Of a stretch of 7,506 nucleotides of DNA, positions 1-5,914 are shown one piece after another. The notes beneath the pieces are model-generated. The model was not told the origin of the DNA and made no database searches. It saw nothing but the letters and a program-made list of their open reading frames with translations. Positions within the stretch are counted from its first letter, which is position 1; each line of letters begins with the position of its first letter. The DNA comes from Candidatus Poribacteria bacterium (lineage in GTDB: Bacteria > Poribacteria > WGA-4E > WGA-3G). Made by a program: the position numbers and the translations under genes. The stretch covers positions 1 to 7,506 of the forward strand of contig VXZL01000577.1 in the NCBI GenBank assembly GCA_009845505.1, written 5' to 3'.

Positions 1-7
1 TCGTCAT
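1..7 (-). CDS. Start of next gene, probably hsdM (partial)
   Basis: An ATG at 7-5 overlaps the TGA stop of hsdS at 6-4 in the form ATGA, the same junction as between hsdR and hsdS. A purine-rich GGGGACGGA lies immediately upstream and could serve as a ribosome-binding site. Only the codons for Met-Thr are visible before the window ends, so the product cannot be read. No hsdM occurs elsewhere in the window and HsdS and HsdR need HsdM, so the modification methyltransferase is the natural guess. That identity is inference from context. Confidence 0.35.
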
Positions 8-1290
8 TCCGTCCCCAGATAAGGAAAAAGCTGCTGCATCAGGCCTTGCTTGTGATGACGCAGGGATTCGATCTTCCGGCCCGTCGCAGCGATCAGGTCG
101 TCCAGCGAGATAAGGCAGTCGGCGATTTTTTGCTGTTCAAGACGCGATGGGTAGGCCAGTTCAACTTGCGATATCTGCTTAGGATAGAGATGAGCAACTG
201 TATGGCCTTGGGCGACTCTTGCGATTCTATGGCGCAGTGGGCTATTGAGCAAATAGCTGAAAAACGGACCGTATAGTTCTGAGCGAAGAATACTTAAATC
301 GCTACCCAGTGCTACGCCTTCAGACAGGACGCAGGATGCCCTGGCAATGTCCGCCTTTGTTTCTCCTGAAGCGGGGACAATGACGTCCTCGGCCTGGCTA
401 AGAACGAGCTGTTCCTGTTGAACGTTAGTGCTGGAAACGACCTCGTGAATCACCTCGCCGTAGTGCGTGTAGAGTTCCGCATATCTGATACAAGGAATTG
501 CTCCATCATTTTCAATGTCTGCTTTTGAGATGCCCTTCCCCTTGGTGATGCTCGCGATATTGCCGATCTGTTCGCGTTTCCACGCACCAGCACGCAAAAA
601 CTCTGGGATCCGTAGCTTTGGCATGGTCTCACCGGGTTGTGGAAAAAGCTGCTGCATCAGACCCTTCTTGTGCTGCCGCAGGGCCTCAAGCTTCTGGCCC
701 TCCGCAGCGATTAGATCATCCAGCGAGCCGAGGCAATCGGCAATTTTTTGCTGCTCGGAATGCAATACCTGGACTGGCGGGAGGGGTACGGGCAGCGACA
801 TTAGAGCGTCATTGGCAACGCTTAGCGCACCATGGGCGCGCGCACCGACCGTGATGTACTTGCGCAGCCATCGACCGTGATGATTTCCATGCAAGAGATA
901 GTCGAGGTACTCCGGGACTACGGAAGTAGACTGTGGCCTGAAGCATGTGAAAATGCTGTTGGGCACTGATGCGTCCTTGGCGCCGCTATATCGGGCGATG
1001 TATCCCTGTGGAAATTCCTTTGTTGCACTCTTGTTGTAGGCAAAATCGTTCGTTTGCAGCCGTATATAGTTCTTGTACGAGCTGCCCGCGATAATGCGGC
1101 CGAACTTCTCTTCCTGGCTGAGGAGACCGACGCCCGTTGTTACACTCATGGGCACGCACTTGCTCGTCCCAACCTTTTCGGAGATCAGTTCCGCAATGTC
1201 GCCGAGAGGCTGGAAGTGCCAGTCTCCTGCGTTACGGAACTCTGGAAAGCGCAGCTTTGGTACCAGGGGTTGTGGTCTACTGGTTGTCAT
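4..1290 (-). CDS. hsdS: Type I restriction-modification specificity subunit HsdS
   Basis: HsdS is the DNA-recognition subunit of a type I restriction-modification complex. Each of its two target-recognition domains reads one half of a split target, and conserved helices between them set the spacing and hold HsdM. The 428-residue protein shows the classic duplicated layout. Half one opens with PKLRFPEF (about 11-18), has a variable domain to about 175, then a conserved helix at 179-217 (EQQKIADCL through KKGLMQQLFP). Half two repeats this with PKLRIPEF (224-231), a different variable domain, and a matching helix at 385-423. Length is normal for the family and both domains are present, so the gene looks intact. 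The ATG start overlaps the hsdR stop by ATGA and has AGGAG four bases upstream, which supports this start and translational coupling. The target sequence cannot be predicted by eye. Family assignment is secure. Confidence 0.95.
   Translation of the reverse strand: MTTSRPQPLVPKLRFPEFRNAGDWHFQPLGDIAELISEKVGTSKCVPMSVTTGVGLLSQEEKFGRIIAGSSYKNYIRLQTNDFAYNKSATKEFPQGYIARYSGAKDASVPNSIFTCFRPQSTSVVPEYLDYLLHGNHHGRWLRKYITVGARAHGALSVANDALMSLPVPLPPVQVLHSEQQKIADCLGSLDDLIAAEGQKLEALRQHKKGLMQQLFPQPGETMPKLRIPEFLRAGAWKREQIGNIASITKGKGISKADIENDGAIPCIRYAELYTHYGEVIHEVVSSTNVQQEQLVLSQAEDVIVPASGETKADIARASCVLSEGVALGSDLSILRSELYGPFFSYLLNSPLRHRIARVAQGHTVAHLYPKQISQVELAYPSRLEQQKIADCLISLDDLIAATGRKIESLRHHKQGLMQQLFPYLGTE
23..139. 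repeat. Direct repeat, copy in the 3' end of hsdS
   Basis: This encodes the C-terminal conserved helix of HsdS (residues about 385-423). It matches 641-757 at a constant offset of 618 bases (206 codons), with no gap. The best part is 20 identical bases at 23-42 and 641-660; the remainder is diverged. It reflects the two-half ancestry of HsdS and could be a site of recombination between half-genes. Confidence 0.8.
641..757. repeat. Direct repeat, copy in the middle of hsdS
   Basis: This encodes the central conserved helix of HsdS (residues about 179-217) and is the partner of the repeat at 23-139. The intervening 500 bases encode the second target-recognition domain. Homologous exchange through these repeats is a known way in which type I systems change specificity; whether it happens here cannot be seen. 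Confidence 0.8.
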
Positions 1291-4200
1291 CGTGCTCCTG
1301 CCTGCTCGTAGGCGCTAAGTCCCGATATATCCTGGCCATGAGACCGTTTTTTCAGCAAAGGCACCAAGTCCGCCATGAGAGCGAGTTCACGCTCGCAGCG
1401 TTCACGCCATCCCAAACCGAGGGGCTCCATAAGGTCGGTGAGTTGCTCGCCGTCGAAGATCATGCGCCGGAGGATGGTGTCGACGAATACCGAAAGCGAT
1501 ACGTTATTGAGACCGTGGGCCGCGGCTAGATCGTCGATCTGCTTGGCCTGCTTCTCAACCTTGAATAGCTGGTAACCAGCACGAACTTCAGACTTGTTGA
1601 GACCTTCACCCTTTCTCAGTGAACGGACGTATTCGGTAATCTCTTCCTGTTCGTCAAGGAACTTGGCGTCGGATCGGATCAACTCGATGAGTTGCTCGCA
1701 GCTGGTCGTTCGTTTCTTCGGATTCTCATTCGAGAACTTTGCGATCAACTCCATAATGTAGTCGTAATCAATGCGGGCGGAAGCGAATAGGACGAACTCG
1801 AAATCAAGCTGATCGATATTGGGATTGGCTGGCTCGCTGCCTATTCCAGGCTTGCCCCGACGGTCCTTCAGGCGCCTCGCAGTTTCGAGATAGGCCCCCT
1901 GGAAGGCGAGGAGGTTGTCTTTGGGGAGGGTTTGCTCAATCCTCTCCCGCTCTTCGTCTTTGAGATCGGTGTATTGGTTAAGTTGCGTTTTGAGCCGCTG
2001 CACTTCCTTGAACCGGTTGATAAACTGAACGCGCGCGGCGTCACCCTTGAGGTTGATCACATGATCAGGCCTAGTGGTCAGGCCCTGCGATCGCATGAAT
2101 CTGTCTAGGTCGGCGACGGCTTGCGTGAAGTCATTGATGACAACGGGTGCCTGGTCAACTAGCCAGATTTCCTTCGCCCGATCAGCCTGTTCACCGGAGA
2201 ACAGGGTAAGAGCAGCATCTACGCTACGCTGTTGCTGGCGAAAGTCAATGATGTGGCCGTAGGGCTTGGTCCCGTTGAGTACGCGGTTGGTGCGCGAGAA
2301 CGCCTGAATCAGACCGTGGTGCTTGAGATTCTTGTCAACATAGAGAGTATTGAGGTACTTAGAGTCAAAACCGGTCAGAAGCATATCCACAACGATGGTG
2401 ATGTCAATCTTTTCCCGGCCCTTGTTGGGCAGGTCGCGGTTGGGGAACTGCTGATCCTTGATGCGTTTCTGTACGTCTTGATAGTAGAGGTCAAAATTAT
2501 TGATGTCGTGGTTGATATCATATTGCTTGTTGTAGTCCGCGATGATGGCTTTGAGCGCGGTTTTCTTCTTTTTGGGCTCGTGCCGGTTGTCTTCCTTCTC
2601 CCGGGGGAGATCCTCCTGAATCTGTTGGATGTCGTTGTTGCCCTCCGCCGGCGGTGAGAAGACGGCGGCGATCTTCAGGGGCTGAAACTCCGGGTCGTCA
2701 GCTTGGCGTTTAGCCTGCAGCTTCTTGAAAACCTTGAAGTATTTTATGGCATCGTTGATTGAAGCAGTGGCCAGCAGTGCGTTAAAGCGCCGGTCATCGG
2801 TCGCCTCATCGTGCTTATCAAGTATGGCTTGGACAACCGCCTGTTTGGCGAGTGTCTGATCGGGCTTGAAAGCGGAAATGTCTTTTGGCCTGAAGTAGTC
2901 GATGTGAAAGCGGAGGACATTCCGATCATTGATTGCATGGGGGATAGTGTAGGAGTGGAGTTGCTTCTGGAACAAGTCCTCTGTGGTTCGCAGGGTAGCG
3001 GCACCTCCCTTGATCTTGCGGTCGGAGGCATTGTCTTTAAAGATTGGGGTGCCCGTGAATCCGAAAAGCTGGGACTTTGGGAAAAATTCTTTGATGGCTC
3101 GGTGATTCTCGCCGAACTGAGACCGATGGCACTCATCAAAGATGAAGACCATTCGCTTGTCGCCGAGATGTTCTAGCATCTGCTTGAAGGTTGACCTCCC
3201 ATTGGATTTCTCCCTTCGGCTATATCTGCCGTTCTCTTTGAGGGCGAGCCCGAGTTTTTGAATCGTCGTCACGATGACCTTGTCCGCGTAATCTTCGGAC
3301 AGGAGGCGGCGGACAAGTGTGGCAGTGTCGGTGTTTTCCTCTACGCAGTTTTCCTGGAATCGGTTGAACTCCTCACGAGTCTGGCGGTCAAGATCCTTGC
3401 GGTCGACGACAAAGAGGCACTTATGGATGCTTTCGTTGGTCTTGAGCAGGGTTGAGGCCTTGAAAGAGGTGAGCGTCTTGCCCGAACCCGTCGTGTGCCA
3501 GATGTAGCCGTTACCGCAGTTCTGATTGATGCAGTCAACAATGTCCTTGACTGCGTAGATCTGATAAGGGCGCATCATCAGGAGTTTTTGTTCGCTTGCG
3601 ATCAGGACCATGTACTTGCTGATCATGTGACCGAGTGTGCACTTGGCCAGGAACTGGTCAGCAAACTTGTCGAGGTGGGCTATCTTCTCGTTGCCCCTGT
3701 CCGCAAACCGGTAAATAGGAAGGAATTGCTCATCAGCGTCAAAGGCAAAATGTTTCGCGTTGTTATTTGTGAAGTACAGGGTGTCCGTGCGGTTACTAAC
3801 GATGAAGAGCTGAACGAAACAGAGCAGTGTCCTTGTATAACCGTTGCCGGGGTCGTTCTTGTACTTAACAATCTGCTTCATTGCCCGCCGGGGGCTGACT
3901 TCAAGTCTCTTAAGTTCAATCTGGGCTGCGGGGATGCCGTTAATTAGGAGAATGACGTCGTAGCGGTGATGGCTGTAGTCTGTGTTGATCCGTAACTGAT
4001 TGACGACTTCAAAGGTGTTCTTGCACCAGTCCTTGATGTTGACGAGAGTGTAATTGAGAGGCGTACCGTCGTCACGAATGAACGCTTCTCGGTTCCTAAG
4101 GGAACTCGCGGCCTTGTATACATCCGGTGTGACTATCTCGTTGAGGAGGCGATGGAACTCGCTGTTGGTCAACTTGACGCGGTTGAGTGCCTCAAATTTT

Positions 4201-4313
4201 TCCCTGAAATTCTTTTCAAGCGAGGCCCGGTCGCGAATGTCTGGGCGGTATCCGTACTTGAGATCCCGCAGTTTTGCAACAAGGGCTTCTTCAAGATCAC
4301 ATTCGTATTGCAT
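1287..4313 (-). CDS. hsdR: Type I restriction endonuclease subunit HsdR (type IC-like)
   Basis: HsdR is the motor and nuclease of a type I restriction complex: it pumps unmodified DNA using ATP and cuts at a distance. The 1008-residue protein carries the expected motifs in order. The PD-(D/E)xK nuclease has D119, then E133-L-K135 in QIELKR, and a QxxxY motif at Q147-Y151. Walker A is HTTGSGKT (273-280), the DEAD-type box is DECH (393-396), motif III is TGTP (420-423), motif V is LLTGFD (645-650), and motif VI is QAFSRTNR (670-677). A helical C-terminal region that docks on the methyltransferase follows. All key residues are present, so the enzyme should be active. Motif spellings and length resemble EcoR124I-type HsdR. 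An in-frame TGA lies three codons before the ATG at 4313, so this is the furthest upstream start. No good ribosome-binding site precedes it. The stop overlaps hsdS by ATGA. Confidence 0.96.
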   Translation of the reverse strand: MQYECDLEEALVAKLRDLKYGYRPDIRDRASLEKNFREKFEALNRVKLTNSEFHRLLNEIVTPDVYKAASSLRNREAFIRDDGTPLNYTLVNIKDWCKNTFEVVNQLRINTDYSHHRYDVILLINGIPAAQIELKRLEVSPRRAMKQIVKYKNDPGNGYTRTLLCFVQLFIVSNRTDTLYFTNNNAKHFAFDADEQFLPIYRFADRGNEKIAHLDKFADQFLAKCTLGHMISKYMVLIASEQKLLMMRPYQIYAVKDIVDCINQNCGNGYIWHTTGSGKTLTSFKASTLLKTNESIHKCLFVVDRKDLDRQTREEFNRFQENCVEENTDTATLVRRLLSEDYADKVIVTTIQKLGLALKENGRYSRREKSNGRSTFKQMLEHLGDKRMVFIFDECHRSQFGENHRAIKEFFPKSQLFGFTGTPIFKDNASDRKIKGGAATLRTTEDLFQKQLHSYTIPHAINDRNVLRFHIDYFRPKDISAFKPDQTLAKQAVVQAILDKHDEATDDRRFNALLATASINDAIKYFKVFKKLQAKRQADDPEFQPLKIAAVFSPPAEGNNDIQQIQEDLPREKEDNRHEPKKKKTALKAIIADYNKQYDINHDINNFDLYYQDVQKRIKDQQFPNRDLPNKGREKIDITIVVDMLLTGFDSKYLNTLYVDKNLKHHGLIQAFSRTNRVLNGTKPYGHIIDFRQQQRSVDAALTLFSGEQADRAKEIWLVDQAPVVINDFTQAVADLDRFMRSQGLTTRPDHVINLKGDAARVQFINRFKEVQRLKTQLNQYTDLKDEERERIEQTLPKDNLLAFQGAYLETARRLKDRRGKPGIGSEPANPNIDQLDFEFVLFASARIDYDYIMELIAKFSNENPKKRTTSCEQLIELIRSDAKFLDEQEEITEYVRSLRKGEGLNKSEVRAGYQLFKVEKQAKQIDDLAAAHGLNNVSLSVFVDTILRRMIFDGEQLTDLMEPLGLGWRERCERELALMADLVPLLKKRSHGQDISGLSAYEQAGAR
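1295..1299 (-). promoter_or_regulatory. Ribosome-binding site of hsdS inside hsdR
   Basis: On the minus strand AGGAG sits four bases before the hsdS ATG, within the last codons of hsdR. With the ATGA overlap it fixes the hsdS start and suggests that hsdS is translated by ribosomes finishing hsdR as well as by direct initiation. Confidence 0.6.
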
Positions 4314-4608
4314 AACTTTTCAACATTTTCCTAGTTCTAAACTGGCCCAGTGCCACGGACTGTGAATGTCCTACAGCACCATGTATCCTGGAATTCTGCT
4401 CCAGAGGCCTGACTAAAAATAGAAACAGATTGGTTAGCACTGGAACTGAACAGTGTATCGGGATAGAATCAGATGAAATACTATCAGAATTGATTCCTCG
4501 GAGTATATCAAGATTGTCTCCCGTCCAAATGGTATGAGGCTTCAATTCGGCTGCTTGGGCGTACTCGCTACATTCAAATCCCGTATACATCAACCGCTCT
4601 TTGACCAT
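4297..4608 (-). pseudogene. 5' remnant of a site-specific DNA methyltransferase (N6/N4 type)
   Basis: The reading frame from the ATG at 4608 begins MVKERLMYTGFECSEY and continues with IWTGDNLDILRGINSDSI. This closely resembles the N-terminus of N6/N4 DNA methyltransferases, whose GDNL...LRG...NS segment is normally followed by DLIYLDPPFNSN. Here the expected continuation appears in another frame: YPDTLF at 4465-4448 in place of YLDPPF, and SQASGAEFQDTW at 4414-4379 in place of the family's GSxAAGAAFKDTW. Eleven bases stand where nine are expected, beside a degenerate duplication of TCTGAT. The catalytic DPPF reads DTLF, and all sequence after the DTW segment is lost. The first frame remains open to 4297, giving a 103-residue ORF that overlaps the hsdR start. 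The gene cannot make a working methylase. The family consensus is recalled, not searched. Confidence 0.7.
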
Positions 4609-4627
4609 GCCTGTCGCCGGAGGTTTC

Positions 4628-4669
4628 GTTGGGAATCATCCGGGCGAGCCTCGGTAGGCCGATCCCAAT
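4628..4669. repeat. Nested inverted repeat
   Basis: GTTGGGA at 4628-4634 pairs with TCCCAAT at 4663-4669, six standard pairs plus one G-T. Inside it and directly adjacent to its right arm is a second hairpin, TCGG (4651-4654) with CCGA (4659-4662). The arrangement would form stacked stems in RNA from either strand. Confidence 0.5.
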
Positions 4670-4675
4670 GCGGTG

Positions 4676-4730
4676 GGAGAGTTCAGGTCCTTCGCGTACC
4701 AATTGCCCAAGCCCTCCTGGAGAACTCTCC
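4676..4730. repeat. Perfect 9-bp inverted repeat
   Basis: GGAGAGTTC at 4676-4684 and GAACTCTCC at 4722-4730 are exact reverse complements with 37 bases between them. AGG (4685-4687) and CCT (4716-4718) can extend the stem after a three-base bulge. There is no T-tract on either side, so it is not an ordinary terminator. Its function is unknown. Confidence 0.6.
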
Positions 4731-4747
4731 AATGTAAGTATTTATGT

Positions 4748-4785
4748 AAAAAGATGGTACACCGGCTACGGCTTGGCGTAAGATC
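4748..4785 (-). terminator. Candidate intrinsic terminator after the FRG / 336-residue gene pair
   Basis: Read on the minus strand, GATCTTACGCC (4785-4775) can pair with GGTGTACCATC (4763-4753). There are six pairs next to an 11-base loop (one G-U), a two-base mismatch, and three further pairs. Five U residues (4752-4748) follow directly. It lies 92 bases past the stop of the 336-residue gene, in the right orientation to end that transcript before the restriction genes. The mismatch makes it weaker than a textbook terminator. Confidence 0.4.
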
Positions 4786-4877
4786 CCCATACTTATTGTT
4801 CATTTTTCTGAATCCGTCTGTCCACTAAGTTGTGAAGATAGGATAAAGCAATGGGAGGGATGTGAATTGTGTAGCGT

Positions 4878-5888
4878 TTAGTCGGCATGGGGATACGCAT
4901 ATTCCTCTTCGATTTCGAACACGTCTGACTCAGCGTTCCATCTTAATCCATCCTTGCACATGAATGACATTAGGTAGATTTCATGAAGGCGCTCCGGCAG
5001 GTCTAGCATCTTATCAAATATGCCTTCGGGAAGAACTTTTTTTCGGATCTTGTGGCGGTAATCTTTTGCGGATTTGATAACACACTCATTTGTGTCACCC
5101 TCCACTCTAATTTGGTGCTCCTCATCGCGTTGTAAATGCCTGAATACATGAAGACCAGCCATTAGACTGCCCCCCATGTCTTCCACCCATCTATTAATGC
5201 ACTCAAGGTCGGCAGTGCCATCCCCGCTCATTGTTAGGAGGTGCGCTTTTTCTTCTGCATCACGAAACATACTTTGAAAATAGTGGCAAATCCGACCGTC
5301 AATGCGGGCAGTACTTGGTATCCTACACCACGGACTATCCCCTGATCTAAGGAGAGATCTCCAAATTTCTATCATGAATCTTGCGTGGATCATCGATGGA
5401 TGGTCGTGTACCTCACGTAAGGTGTAGCGCCAGTTCTCGTACTTATCCCCAATAGTCTGCAGGAAATCTTCTACAGTTTTCTCCTTTGGCCTGTCTGATA
5501 ATCGGTGGAAGCTATGATAGACTCGGTAATAGGACCTCATATGTTCTATGGCAATCTTTGCGGCTTTGGACGCCTCGCGCTTTTTCTTGTCCTCGCACTT
5601 GGCCGTATTGTTTAAGTCCTTGTAAAGCCTCTCCAAGTTGTGAGAGTCGATTGGTGGCAAGAACATTTTCATCGCTTGTTCAACTCCACTATAACAGATG
5701 TGGGCACATACCCAGTACGCAACATCGCTGTGTTGAGATCGGAACATTACCGCAACCTCCCTATCAGTTCGGCAGCAGATTGACTCTACGTGTAGAAGCG
5801 CAAACAACAGACGATCATAGGCTTCATTTGTGCGACGACGAGGCCTACTGCGATCCTTCATTTTTCTGGGTCTTACGGCGTGCGTCAA
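4878..5888 (-). CDS. Hypothetical helical protein, possibly HEPN-like
   Basis: I do not recognise a named family. The 336-residue product has a very basic start (RPRKMKDRSRPRRR), no signal peptide or membrane segment, and looks mainly helical and cytoplasmic. Residues 52-92 contain GVEQAMKMFL followed by SHNLERLYKDL, which resembles the first helices of HEPN domains, where an E-x-A-x-K helix precedes an HxL..L motif. Possible Rx4-6H motifs, the HEPN RNase signature, are R118...H125 (RSYYRVYH) and R158...H163 (REVHDH) beside WRY. The pattern is loose, so a HEPN role is only a suggestion. The listed start is TTG at 5888, 26 bases after the stop of the FRG gene. An ATG at 5861 (residue 10) is an equally good alternative, and neither has a clear ribosome-binding site. 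The tight spacing and shared strand point to co-transcription with the FRG gene. Confidence 0.7.
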   Translation of the reverse strand: MTHAVRPRKMKDRSRPRRRTNEAYDRLLFALLHVESICCRTDREVAVMFRSQHSDVAYWVCAHICYSGVEQAMKMFLPPIDSHNLERLYKDLNNTAKCEDKKKREASKAAKIAIEHMRSYYRVYHSFHRLSDRPKEKTVEDFLQTIGDKYENWRYTLREVHDHPSMIHARFMIEIWRSLLRSGDSPWCRIPSTARIDGRICHYFQSMFRDAEEKAHLLTMSGDGTADLECINRWVEDMGGSLMAGLHVFRHLQRDEEHQIRVEGDTNECVIKSAKDYRHKIRKKVLPEGIFDKMLDLPERLHEIYLMSFMCKDGLRWNAESDVFEIEEEYAYPHAD

Positions 5889-5914
5889 TTAACATGGCAA
5901 GCATGTATTCGTTA

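Larger units (their letters stand above)
4609..4877. other. Intergenic stretch with terminator-like hairpin and inverted repeats
   Basis: No convincing gene is present in the 269 bases between the methyltransferase remnant and the 336-residue gene. With the remnant, this makes more than 500 bases free of intact genes. The right part (about 4740-4877) is AT-rich and contains the terminator candidate. The left part (4609-4730) is more GC-rich and crowded with inverted repeats. Short open frames exist on both strands here, but none has a recognisable product. Confidence 0.6.

Noticed and set aside
450..1529. Plus-strand and other-frame open frames across hsdS and the hsdS/hsdR junction
   Set aside because: They are shadows of clear HsdS and HsdR coding sequence and have no domain features or ribosome-binding context.
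2232..3947. Plus-strand open frames of 120-150 codons (2232-2657, 2811-3176, 3495-3947)
   Set aside because: They lie wholly opposite hsdR, whose motifs are complete and in order. Their products are low-complexity valine- and leucine-rich strings typical of antisense shadows, with no recognisable domain.
4313..4345. N-terminal truncation of HsdR relative to EcoR124I
   Set aside because: EcoR124I has roughly 30 more residues at its N-terminus, but the alignment of conserved sequence begins at the first residues here. Closer relatives appear to start at about this point, and all nuclease residues are present.
4534..4737. Plus-strand 67-codon open frame over the methyltransferase remnant start
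   Set aside because: It is arginine-rich, has no recognisable product, and runs opposite the methyltransferase-like sequence.
4609..4740. Group II intron fragment or integron attC site in the inverted-repeat patch
   Set aside because: I could not find a domain V-like hairpin, and no GTTRRRY/RYYYAAC core pair fits the arms, so neither label is supported.
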